A stretch of DNA of 64,000 bases from Allobaculum stercoricanis DSM 13633. Its GTDB lineage: Bacteria; Bacillota_I; Bacilli_A; Erysipelotrichales; Erysipelotrichaceae. A program made the position numbers and the translations under genes. The notes below the pieces were generated by a model. That model was given only the letters and a program-made list of their open reading frames with translations. It made no database searches and was not told the origin of the DNA. The DNA is taken from contig NZ_KB913034.1 in assembly GCF_000384195.1 (NCBI RefSeq), positions 980,507 through 1,044,506 on the forward strand, in the 5' to 3' direction. Below are positions 18,758-26,417 of the stretch, in pieces (positions within the stretch are counted from its first letter, which is position 1; every line of letters starts with the position of its first letter).

Positions 18758-19888
18758 ATGTCATTGATTATTGCCATGATTGCCTTTCTTTTTTTATGGC
18801 GCATCAATGATCTGATTCATTTTGTTGGATCTGTTGTAAGTTTGCTGACTCCGTTTTTACTCGGATTTGGTCTAGCATTCCTTTTGGATGGTCCAGTCAA
18901 CTGGACGATGAATCGACTAATGGAGTTTAACTTAAGCCCAAAACTTTCGCGCTCTTTAGCGATCGCGATTGTAACAATCTTCTTTGTGTTATTCATCCTC
19001 TTCACATTTTGGGTGCTAATTCCGTCGTTGATTGATTCCATTACAGTCTTTGTGAATAACTTTTCTGGTTATGTGAGCCAATTGGAAAACATTTTGACAC
19101 ATTTAGCGGAACGCTACAACATTGATATTTCTGCACTATTAAGTTCTTTTGAAAGCATGAATATATCCGATACGTTCCAAAAAATGGTCCAAAGTTCTAT
19201 GACAAAAATGATGTCCTATTCAATCGACATCATTCATTTTGCGACAAATGCGATCATCTCGCTAGCTGCCGCAGTTTACATGATTGCGGATAAAGAACAT
19301 TTATTGCGAACATTTAAAGTCCTCGTCTATATGATCTTTGGTCAAAATAAAGGAAACTTTATCCAAATCTATTCCATGGATGCAAAAAATGTCTTCCAAC
19401 AATATATTGTTGGAAACTTAACAGATTCCTTTATTATTGGCTTAATCACATGGTTTGGTTGCATCGTTTTAAAATTACCCTATGCTCCAATGATTGGATT
19501 AATCGTAGGCATCACCAATATCATCCCGGTATTTGGACCATTTTTAGGGGCGATCCCGGTGATCATATTATTAGTATTAATCAAACCGATGTATGCGGTA
19601 ATTTTTGCGGTATTTATTCTCATTATTCAACAGATGGATGGTAACGTCATTAAACCTTTGATCTTAGGTGATAAATTAGGAATTTCTGGATTCTGGATTT
19701 TATTCTCTGTCTCAATTGGCGGTGCTTTATTTGGTGCTGTAGGCATGTTCTTAGGTGTTCCTGTCTTTGTCTTAATTTATGAAGCACTCAAAGACATTGC
19801 CGAAATTTCGTTAAAAGAAAGACATTTAGTCATTCCTGATTCATCAAGTGTCGTCATCGAACAAAAAGTAAAAAACGAAACAAAATAA
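18758..19888 (+). CDS. AI-2E family transporter (membrane permease)
   Basis: A 376-aa polytopic protein of the AI-2E/PerM (UPF0118) family, with about eight membrane segments. A central soluble stretch (residues about 85-150) is followed by the NLTDSFIIGLITW and IPVFGPFLGAIPV segments and the C-terminal GISGFWILFSV-GALFGAVGMFLGVP hairpin typical of the family. The substrate is unknown; some members export signals or Na+. The first ATG (18758) lacks a ribosome site and sits very close to the first membrane span. A strong SD 85 bases upstream suggests a true start nearer 18683 on a rare codon. Ends at its own terminator. Confidence 0.8.
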   Translation: MSLIIAMIAFLFLWRINDLIHFVGSVVSLLTPFLLGFGLAFLLDGPVNWTMNRLMEFNLSPKLSRSLAIAIVTIFFVLFILFTFWVLIPSLIDSITVFVNNFSGYVSQLENILTHLAERYNIDISALLSSFESMNISDTFQKMVQSSMTKMMSYSIDIIHFATNAIISLAAAVYMIADKEHLLRTFKVLVYMIFGQNKGNFIQIYSMDAKNVFQQYIVGNLTDSFIIGLITWFGCIVLKLPYAPMIGLIVGITNIIPVFGPFLGAIPVIILLVLIKPMYAVIFAVFILIIQQMDGNVIKPLILGDKLGISGFWILFSVSIGGALFGAVGMFLGVPVFVLIYEALKDIAEISLKERHLVIPDSSSVVIEQKVKNETK

Positions 19889-19903
19889 AACATTAAAATA
19901 GTT

Positions 19904-19937
19904 AAGCATCACAGATCTTATAGGACGTGATGCTTTT
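19904..19937 (+). terminator. terminator after the AI-2E family gene
   Basis: AAGCATCAC (19904-19912) pairs with GTGATGCTT (19927-19935), followed by TT. Confidence 0.75.
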
Positions 19938-20039
19938 GCTTTGAAATGTAATCGTTTGATTTCATTTGAACTCATTTAGTTTGTTAACAAACTAAGCGAA
20001 TCAATAAACATTGACAAAAAAGGTGATATAAAAAATAAC

Positions 20040-20954
20040 ATGGAAATATTAATTGATAGTTTAATGGATGCCGTAAAAGATACCTGGTTAATGCTTCCGC
20101 TTCTTTATGTGGTTTACTTGTTTTTAGATGCCATGCAAAGAAGATCGGATGAAGATGACTCGATCTTTTGGCGTTTACAAAAATACGGCCCTCTATTTGG
20201 TGCGCTATTAGGATTGATTCCTCAATGCGGATTTTCAATTTTAGCAGCGATGTTATTTGTCTCCAAAAACATTACCCTTGGAACAATGATTGCTGTATTT
20301 CTCGCAACGAGTGATGAAGCGATTCCTATTCTTTTAGCAAACCCAAATATGCTTAGCTCTCTTTTACTACTTCTTGTATGCAAATTTGTGATAGCTGCTC
20401 TTGTTGGAATGTTCATCGATCGCGTTTTATTTCCGCATCAAAAACTGATTTATTTCTCTGAACTGCCCAACGAACCAGAAAATGAAGAAGAATTTGAAAT
20501 CGAACAATATGAAGAAGAATCTTCTCAAGCTCCAAGCTGTGCTTGTTGTTATCCGCAATATCCAGTATGGCTTTCCGCATTGATTCGAACACTACGTATT
20601 TATGCTTTCGTCTTCATTGTGACCTTTGGTTTTAATGTAATTACCTTAGCGATTGGTCATGAACGCTTAAGTTCATTTTTACAATCGAGCTATGCAATTC
20701 AGCCATTACTCGCTTCCCTGTTTGGTTTCATTCCAAATTGTGCTGCAACTGTAATTCTTTGTGAGTTATTTGCGAATGGAACATTAACTTTCGCATCTCT
20801 ACTTGCTGGGTTGATGACCAATGCTGGACTCGGTTTAGTTGCCTTATTCCAATATGATCCAAATCGCAAGCAACTTTGGAAAGTGATTCTTTTGATGTTA
20901 ATTCCTTCTTTGCTTTGTGGATATCTCATTCAATGGCTATTGCCTCTATTCTAG
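20040..20954 (+). CDS. ArsP_2-like putative metal/arsenic transporter
   Basis: A 304-aa integral membrane protein resembling the ArsP_2/putative manganese transporter family. Two related halves are visible: GPLFGALLGLIPQCGFSILA (near residue 50) and QPLLASLFGFIPNCAATVIL (near 223), each with an IPxC turn in the membrane, then a polar acidic/Cys loop (residues 140-180: Glu-rich, then SCACCYP) facing the cytoplasm. The IP[QN]C motif suggests a transport path for a soft metal or metalloid. AAGGTGAT precedes the ATG. Single gene. The substrate is inference only. Confidence 0.65.
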   Translation: MEILIDSLMDAVKDTWLMLPLLYVVYLFLDAMQRRSDEDDSIFWRLQKYGPLFGALLGLIPQCGFSILAAMLFVSKNITLGTMIAVFLATSDEAIPILLANPNMLSSLLLLLVCKFVIAALVGMFIDRVLFPHQKLIYFSELPNEPENEEEFEIEQYEEESSQAPSCACCYPQYPVWLSALIRTLRIYAFVFIVTFGFNVITLAIGHERLSSFLQSSYAIQPLLASLFGFIPNCAATVILCELFANGTLTFASLLAGLMTNAGLGLVALFQYDPNRKQLWKVILLMLIPSLLCGYLIQWLLPLF

Positions 20955-20962
20955 AAGTAAAG

Positions 20963-21008
20963 AAAATCGCCTGTTCTTTGATCATTCAAAGTTACAGGCG
21001 ATTTTTTT
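20963..21008. terminator. bidirectional terminator (ArsP_2-like gene and original CHAP gene)
   Basis: AAAATCGCCTGT (20963-20974) pairs with ACAGGCGATTTT (20994-21005). It ends the rightward transporter gene. Before the IS insertion it also lay directly behind the stop codon of the leftward CHAP gene. Confidence 0.85.
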
Positions 21009-21014
21009 GTATAT

Positions 21015-21039
21015 TTATTTTTCAACGACTTCTTCAAAT
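21015..21039 (-). pseudogene. displaced original 3' end of the CHAP protein gene
   Basis: On the minus strand this reads ATTTGAAG (the IS target copy) then GAA GTC GTT GAA AAA TAA. Joined in frame to the interrupted gene at 23504, it restores a C-terminus of ...QEFEEVVEK. The five codons and stop were cut off by the IS66 insertion. Confidence 0.85.
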
Positions 21040-21060
21040 GTAAGCGTCAAATGAATGACG
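21032..21060. repeat. IS66 left end: target duplication plus terminal inverted repeat
   Basis: CTTCAAAT (21032-21039) followed by the 21-bp repeat starting GTAAGCGTCAAATG. It is identical to the reverse complement of the right end. Confidence 0.97.
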
Positions 21061-21076
21061 TGTGTTATTAGAATAA

Positions 21077-21120
21077 AAGGCGCTGTATTCTGTTTGTAGC
21101 TAAACAGAATACAGCGCCTT
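21077..21120 (-). terminator. IS-borne terminator of tnpC
   Basis: A 19-bp perfect stem (21077-21095 with 21102-21120) and a 6-base loop, with TTTTATT following on the minus strand. Its upstream arm abuts the tnpC stop codon. Confidence 0.85.
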
Positions 21121-22900
21121 AATTATTTGACTGAAGATATAAGTTTTCAGGAAGATTTTTAGAGTATGGAACTAACTCTTCCACTACTTTCTGTGGAATT
21201 TGCTCTTCTTTGTAATACTTCAATGTATTCAAAACGTGTTCTAGGTACATGAATGGGTTTAATCCATTCATTTTAGCTGATTCTAGCAGTGTCATATACC
21301 CAGCAGCCGATTCTGCTCCGCTGACACTGTTCGAGAACAAGAAATTCTTTCTTGCGATCACGAAACTCTTTATTTTTCTTTCGGCTAAATTATTATCGAT
21401 CGGATAAATGCCATTTTCTATGTATCTCGCTAATTCTTCTTTACGCTCCAAGAAGTATGTTGCAGCTTTATGGGCTTTCGTTTTCTCTTCGAATCCTTCT
21501 GCTACAATTTCAACTTCTTGCACTAACTTTTCAAAACGAGGATTGCTTAGCTTTTTTCTAGCTTGTGTTCTCTGTTCAGTTGAACAATCGGAAAAGTTAT
21601 TCTCGATTTGATACAGTTCTGCGATTTGTTTTAAAATGGCAACTAAACGATTTAAAGACTCATGTTCTTGAAGGAAGGCTTGAGCTTTTTCCGGAATATC
21701 ATCGGAATTTTTATACGCATTCAAAATCTTTTTCAATTGGGCATAATCATCCCTACAGTTAACGGCATCATAAAAGTACCGTCTTGCATGTGCCAAACAA
21801 GATAGTTTTGTGCATCCTGGATAGGATCTGTAGCCTTGCAGTCCATCTGTCATGAGTGCGCCGGTAAAATCTGTCCCAAGCATACTTGTGATAAATTCTT
21901 TTTTTCGACTTTCATTGAACTGGTAAAGAACCATTTGTTGTTGTGCATATTCTCCACTAACTCCACAGATCATATAGGAAGTCGATCGGTCTTTTAAGGC
22001 AAGACACTGTAGCGGTGTTTCATCCATATGGATAACATTTTGCTTCACTAGATCCTGATTGATCTGTTCGCAGATGGGGATTAGATATTGTTCATAGCAC
22101 GTCTGTAAAATATTACTCATTGTCTGTCTAGACAGATCTACTCCCAAAGCAGAGGCGTCCTTTTCAAGGCGGTATAACGGTGTGCCCATCATGAATTTTT
22201 CATAAGCGAGGCCGGCAACAAGAGAAGTTGTGGCAATGCTCTTGTCAATGAGATCTGGTTCTTTCGGTTGAGCTTTGACGATCATCGATTTTCCGTTTTC
22301 ATCTGTACATCCTACCGGACAAACCTTTTTTTCCAGTTTGATTTTTCTGATTAGGTATTGAGCTGGTTGGTATTCAATAACGGTTTTTTCCGAATAATCT
22401 AAATGGGACATCTTTCTGCCACAGAATGGGCAGAGAGTGTTTTCATCGAGTTGAATAACATCGATGATATCGGGTTCGTGGTTTCTGCAGTCTTTTCTTG
22501 GTTTGTTTTTCTTAACGGCATCTAGCTTTTTCAGATCGTTTAATTGGTTGTCCAACTTTTTTCGATGATTTTGGACTTTAGCTAAAACTTCGCGATACTG
22601 TTCTTCAGTAATCTCACAGGCTTCACGTTTTTCGTTCAAGAATTCGATTGTGTCTTTTTCCAAATCAGTTGGTTCTAAGGTATCTAAGTCAAAGAGTCTG
22701 AGTTGAATGTTTTCAGTTTTTGCGGCAAAAAGAGCGTTTTGGAGATAATTATTGAGCTCTTTTCTGCCTTGAGATTCGCAGACTGTATCAATAAGTAAAT
22801 TCACGACATCGTTTTTGTCCATGTCTTTTGTTTGTTCACGAATCTGAGTCGCTATGTTAGTTCGGATTTTTTGTTTAATTTCAGGATCTATTCTTACCAT
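21119..22900 (-). CDS. tnpC: IS66 family transposase (TnpC)
   Basis: A 593-aa DDE transposase. N-terminal helical/coiled region (1-150), a zinc finger-like CPFCGRKM-x-CPVGC segment near 165-205, then the catalytic core with the three acidic residues in HMDETPLQ, LMTDGLQGYRSY and DNNLAERKIKSFVIARKNF. A C-terminal IS66 tail follows. Full length and uninterrupted. Translated from ATG 22900, 132 bases after tnpB, with a terminator-like hairpin between them that may lower its expression. Confidence 0.95.
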   Translation of the reverse strand: MVRIDPEIKQKIRTNIATQIREQTKDMDKNDVVNLLIDTVCESQGRKELNNYLQNALFAAKTENIQLRLFDLDTLEPTDLEKDTIEFLNEKREACEITEEQYREVLAKVQNHRKKLDNQLNDLKKLDAVKKNKPRKDCRNHEPDIIDVIQLDENTLCPFCGRKMSHLDYSEKTVIEYQPAQYLIRKIKLEKKVCPVGCTDENGKSMIVKAQPKEPDLIDKSIATTSLVAGLAYEKFMMGTPLYRLEKDASALGVDLSRQTMSNILQTCYEQYLIPICEQINQDLVKQNVIHMDETPLQCLALKDRSTSYMICGVSGEYAQQQMVLYQFNESRKKEFITSMLGTDFTGALMTDGLQGYRSYPGCTKLSCLAHARRYFYDAVNCRDDYAQLKKILNAYKNSDDIPEKAQAFLQEHESLNRLVAILKQIAELYQIENNFSDCSTEQRTQARKKLSNPRFEKLVQEVEIVAEGFEEKTKAHKAATYFLERKEELARYIENGIYPIDNNLAERKIKSFVIARKNFLFSNSVSGAESAAGYMTLLESAKMNGLNPFMYLEHVLNTLKYYKEEQIPQKVVEELVPYSKNLPENLYLQSNN

Positions 22901-23003
22901 AACTGTATTATATCTTATTTATGCATAATATGAAACTTAATAAGATATTATATTAAATTTAAGTGTGTTAAATATGTGTTTTTTCATATGTATATAGTTC
23001 TTG

Positions 23004-23034
23004 TCAAAAACCCAGCAGAGTGGCCTGCTGGGTT
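23004..23034 (-). terminator. hairpin between tnpB and tnpC
   Basis: AACCCAGCAG (23009-23018) pairs with CTGCTGGGTT (23025-23034). On the minus strand it is followed by TTTTTG. It begins at the tnpB stop and probably attenuates tnpC transcription. Confidence 0.7.
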
Positions 23035-23413
23035 AAATGTATTTTGGTTTTTGAGGTAAAAATTGAGGGTCTGGCACAATTGTCATTCCGGATAGTAGAG
23101 CTTGTAACTGTGATGAGCTGATTGTTTGATATTGATTTATTTCAGTAAAAGGCCATTTTAAATGAGATCTAGCTAGACGTTTATAGACCAACCAGTAACC
23201 ATTGCCATCATGGAGGATTCCTTTCATTTTATCTTTGGTTCGGTTAGTAAAAAGATACAAAGAACCATCCGTTGGATCTAGGTGATAAATTCCCTGAATG
23301 ATAGAAGCATAACCATCAATCCCTTTACGAAGATCGGCTGGGTTATTCACTAGAATAATGTTTTTGACTTTGGAGAAATCTATTCCAAGATCTAAATAGC
23401 CGAAATCATTCAT
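23033..23413 (-). CDS. tnpB: IS66 accessory protein TnpB (IS66 Orf2)
   Basis: A 126-aa IS66 Orf2-like protein, needed for transposition in studied IS66 members though its role is unclear. Recognised by NPADLRKGIDGYASII, LYLFTNRTKDKMKGI and GYWLVYKRL. The start ATG 23413 has an AGGGGG ribosome site 9 bases upstream that lies in the 3' arm of a hairpin. Full length for the family. Confidence 0.93.
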   Translation of the reverse strand: MNDFGYLDLGIDFSKVKNIILVNNPADLRKGIDGYASIIQGIYHLDPTDGSLYLFTNRTKDKMKGILHDGNGYWLVYKRLARSHLKWPFTEINQYQTISSSQLQALLSGMTIVPDPQFLPQKPKYI

Positions 23414-23415
23414 AA

Positions 23416-23459
23416 TAAAAAGCCCCCTGAGATAACTGATCGAATTATCTCAAAAGGCT
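23416..23459 (-). promoter_or_regulatory. hairpin at the IS66 right end covering the tnpB ribosome site
   Basis: Arms TGAGATAA (23428-23435) and TTATCTCA (23445-23452), with outer AGCC/GGCT pairing, then TTTTTATT on the minus strand. It looks like a terminator against transcripts entering from outside, and its 3' arm adjoins AGGGGG, the tnpB Shine-Dalgarno. Confidence 0.65.
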
Positions 23460-23466
23460 ATTCATC

Positions 23467-25236
23467 TTAATACCCGTCATTCATTTGACGCTTACCTTCA
23501 AATTCTTGGAACACATCCAATACTTCTTGAATTTCGCTAGAGATATCTTTAGACATAACTTTCTTTTCCACTAAACCTTTTGTGAGTTGTTTTAATGGAA
23601 CTTTATTCGCATCGATATTTCCAGATGTTTTCTTTTCCTTTTTCTTCTTTTGTTTAGCATTGAAATTGACAAACTTTGTATCCTTTTTAGGCACAGCGTA
23701 AGTCACATTTCCATACAATTTTTTCATATCCTCAGAAGTTAGGCGGATTGTACGGTAATCGCGAATTGCATCACTCCAAATTGGGTTTGACACATCATCG
23801 AGATTGCCTTCTTGAATCGTTAAAATGTCTGTTTTTTCGTTATAATCCAAAACAATTCCGACATGGTTATGTTCAACATCAGAAGAGAATACCGCACCTG
23901 CCTTTGGTTTTTGAGAACGTTCAAATTTATCCGCATGTGCAGTTAATAATTCATCGACACAATCATATCCATTGCCTTTAAACTCGGGATCAAAGCCATA
24001 AAGCTCATAGAAGCGTCCCCAGGCAAACCATGTACATTGTCCCCATAAAGATGGCGTGTTATATGGCGAAAGCGATAAACGCCAAGACTGGGCATTGGCA
24101 AAATCAGGAAGCAAATTGACGACTCCCATATTGTTCACCCGAACTTTACGATTGGCCTTTGCATTGAGCTTTTTGATTCTAATTGTGCGACCCGTGCTTT
24201 GTTGGCTAGACAAGTCTGCCGAAGGAGAAATGATCACAAAGCTATTGGATAAACTTCCGTTTGATGGATAATACACTTCGCTTCCTACGATGGAATCAAA
24301 AGGCAATCCTGGCAGATTTGGATCATATGTATCATCTGGTTGATAGTTATCACCTGGATGAGGGGTTGGTCCTGGTTGCGGTTCAGTTGGTGGTTCTACA
24401 TTAGGATCTTCCGGATCTTCCGGTTCACCTGGTTTAATCGCAACTGGTGGTTCGATAAATTCATCGTCCCATTCAAAGTCATCATCATCTAATCCCGGGA
24501 CTAAAGCATCATTATCTTCCATTTGATTTGAATCTTCATTGGAATCAGGTTGAGAAGGTTCGACTTGTTGTGGTTCTTCAACAAAATCAATTTCATGATC
24601 AAATTGCGTATTTTGATCTACGACGATTGCATTTGACGTTGAAGTTTGCACTTGAGTTTCTTCAGTGGATTCAAAAGCTTGTCCACTTGGTTGAGAACTT
24701 TCGACATTTGGTGAAGAGTTCACATCTTCAAATTGTTCTTCCCCTATTTGTTCAATTTGAATAACAGGCTCTTCAATTGAAGTAACTACTTCATTGACTT
24801 CCGGCGTTGATGAAAAAGATTGTGGGGTTTTCTCACTTATGGTTTGTTCAACAATTGCTTGTGGCTCATTGACGATTTCAAATTGTGCCTCTTCCGTGGA
24901 TGGAACTTCTTCAAAGTTTTGTTCTGTCGAAGAATCTTGAGGGACTTGTTGATTAGTGATCGGAGCAACTGGCATGACGACAGGTTGATAGATGGGGATC
25001 GTAATGCTTGTCGTATACACAATTGGCTGAACCTGATGTTGATTTCCAGAAAGGACTTCTTGTTGGGAAGGAAGAATGGAATCTTCAGTCGCATCATCTT
25101 TTGTATTCAATTGTTGATGGCGATGAATCAATGAATCATGTTTGGTTGTTGTTTTGGCAATCACATGTAAGGTACCTACTTGTTGAGCAAGCATGCTTAA
25201 AGCTAAAACCATCGCAGCATTCTTATACAATTTCAT
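23467..25236 (-). CDS. secreted CHAP-domain protein, C-terminus replaced by IS66 sequence
   Basis: A 589-aa exported protein. It has a signal peptide (1-28), then a long acidic Ser/Thr/Gln/Pro/Glu linker (about 30-330) of low complexity, like a wall-spanning region. Residues 395-500 are a CHAP domain with catalytic Cys401 (WGQCTWFAW) and His458 (HNHVGIV), implying a peptidoglycan amidase or endopeptidase. A Lys-rich stretch (KQKKKKEKK) and a helical tail follow. The last nine residues (GKRQMNDGY) come from the IS66 right end; originally the gene ended EVVEK, so 585 aa. The catalytic domain is intact and the protein is probably still functional. Its own terminator is now 2.4 kb away. Confidence 0.85.
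   Translation of the reverse strand: MKLYKNAAMVLALSMLAQQVGTLHVIAKTTTKHDSLIHRHQQLNTKDDATEDSILPSQQEVLSGNQHQVQPIVYTTSITIPIYQPVVMPVAPITNQQVPQDSSTEQNFEEVPSTEEAQFEIVNEPQAIVEQTISEKTPQSFSSTPEVNEVVTSIEEPVIQIEQIGEEQFEDVNSSPNVESSQPSGQAFESTEETQVQTSTSNAIVVDQNTQFDHEIDFVEEPQQVEPSQPDSNEDSNQMEDNDALVPGLDDDDFEWDDEFIEPPVAIKPGEPEDPEDPNVEPPTEPQPGPTPHPGDNYQPDDTYDPNLPGLPFDSIVGSEVYYPSNGSLSNSFVIISPSADLSSQQSTGRTIRIKKLNAKANRKVRVNNMGVVNLLPDFANAQSWRLSLSPYNTPSLWGQCTWFAWGRFYELYGFDPEFKGNGYDCVDELLTAHADKFERSQKPKAGAVFSSDVEHNHVGIVLDYNEKTDILTIQEGNLDDVSNPIWSDAIRDYRTIRLTSEDMKKLYGNVTYAVPKKDTKFVNFNAKQKKKKEKKTSGNIDANKVPLKQLTKGLVEKKVMSKDISSEIQEVLDVFQEFEGKRQMNDGY
23475..23503. repeat. IS66 right end: terminal inverted repeat plus target duplication
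   Basis: The 21-bp repeat ending GACGCTTAC (23475-23495), then CTTCAAAT (23496-23503), matching the left side exactly. Confidence 0.97.
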
Positions 25237-25515
25237 CTTACGGCTTCCTTTCTTGTAGAGTAGACAAGCTCTCAGTAAAAATCATGATACCATTACACAA
25301 TTTACTGAATAAACCATCTAGATAGAGAGACAAAAACATACAATTAATATTATCTTAATAATATTGTTTTATCTGCTTGATCGTGGGAATTATAACATTG
25401 TTTTTTATGCAATAACAACAAAATCTGTTTAATGACAGACTATTTCAAATAATTAAAGCAAGATTAATAAGAAATAAAACTTGCTTAAATATGCTTTAAA
25501 ATCAACTTTTAAAAT
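25237..25515. other. intergenic upstream of the CHAP gene
   Basis: AT-rich sequence that must hold the CHAP gene promoter. A GGAAG ribosome site lies just before its ATG. No clear consensus promoter or RNA motif seen. Confidence 0.35.
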
Positions 25516-25549
25516 CGAAAAATAGGACGCAGGGGGTAATTGCGTCCTA
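25516..25549 (-). terminator. terminator of cshB-nfo
   Basis: AGGACGCA pairs with TGCGTCCT (25541-25548). A T run follows on the minus strand. Confidence 0.85.
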
Positions 25550-25556
25550 GTGAGCT

Positions 25557-26414
25557 TTATTCGTTACTCGAATATGAACGAAGTTGAGCAATTTCTTCTT
25601 TATAAGGAGGATTCCCTTCAATATAAGGCGTTTCGAGAATTTTAACGACGTTGTCTAATCGTGGATCATGGACGATTTTAGCAAGTGTTTCAAATCCGAT
25701 ATAACCTTTACCGATATTTTCGTGACGGTCTTTATGAGCTCCTCTTTCGTTTTTCGAATCATTGATATGGAATACTTTTAAACGATCTAAGCCGACAATA
25801 GAGTCAAATTCTTCCATAACTTCATCAAAATGTTCAAGATCATATCCAGCATCGTGTAAATGACACGTGTCTAAACATACACCCATTCTTTCTTTGTGGT
25901 GCACGCCATCAATAATCATTTTCAATTCAGAAAAGTTGCGTCCTACCTCTGTTCCTTTGCCTGCCATACTTTCTAGACAAATCATCACATCATGATCATC
26001 TTCATCTAAAACTTCATTAATCGCACGACAAATCCATTCGACACCAACCTCAACACCCGCTTTTAAACGAGCACCTGGATGTAAAACTAAATATTTTGAA
26101 CCGATTGCTGCTGTGCGCACGATTTCTTCTTTGAGAAAATCACGGCCAAAATAGGAAGTATCTGGATTAGCAGAGTTTGCTAGATTAATAATGTAAGGCG
26201 CATGAACAACGATTTGGAATGGTTGCCATCCCGCTTTTGTAAATGTATCAATTCCCTCTTGGATTTTTAACTTTTCAATTGGGGCACGTTTTGAGTTTTG
26301 TGGTGGTCCTGTATAAATCATGCAGGCATCGGCACCATAGCTAAGTGCTTCTTCAATCGCACCTTGAAAATATTTGGGTGCTTTGAAGCTCACATGTGAT
26401 CCTAAATATTTCAT
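25557..26414 (-). CDS. nfo: deoxyribonuclease IV (AP endonuclease)
   Basis: Endonuclease IV, 285 aa, cuts 5' to abasic sites in base excision repair. It is a TIM barrel with the Zn-binding motifs VLHPGARLKAG, CLDTCHLHDAGYD and HINDSKNERGAHKDRHENIG, all intact. It starts 3 bases after cshB ends, the same cshB-nfo pair found in Bacillus subtilis (yqfR-yqfS). Confidence 0.96.
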   Translation of the reverse strand: MKYLGSHVSFKAPKYFQGAIEEALSYGADACMIYTGPPQNSKRAPIEKLKIQEGIDTFTKAGWQPFQIVVHAPYIINLANSANPDTSYFGRDFLKEEIVRTAAIGSKYLVLHPGARLKAGVEVGVEWICRAINEVLDEDDHDVMICLESMAGKGTEVGRNFSELKMIIDGVHHKERMGVCLDTCHLHDAGYDLEHFDEVMEEFDSIVGLDRLKVFHINDSKNERGAHKDRHENIGKGYIGFETLAKIVHDPRLDNVVKILETPYIEGNPPYKEEIAQLRSYSSNE

Positions 26415-26417
26415 CGA

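Larger units (their letters stand above)
21040..23495 (-). mobile_element. IS66-family insertion sequence, complete
   Basis: A 2456-bp element. Its ends are perfect 21-bp inverted repeats beginning GTAAGCGTC (21040-21060 and 23475-23495), the typical IS66 terminus. It is flanked by an exact 8-bp duplication, CTTCAAAT (21032-21039 and 23496-23503), the usual IS66 target size. It carries tnpB and tnpC; no tnpA is visible. Three strong hairpins flank the two genes. Intact ends, duplication and open frames indicate a recent, possibly active, insertion. Confidence 0.97.

Noticed and set aside
24820..25325. Several open frames opposite or shifted within the CHAP gene linker
   Set aside because: They arise from the low-complexity repeat region of the real gene and lack ribosome sites.
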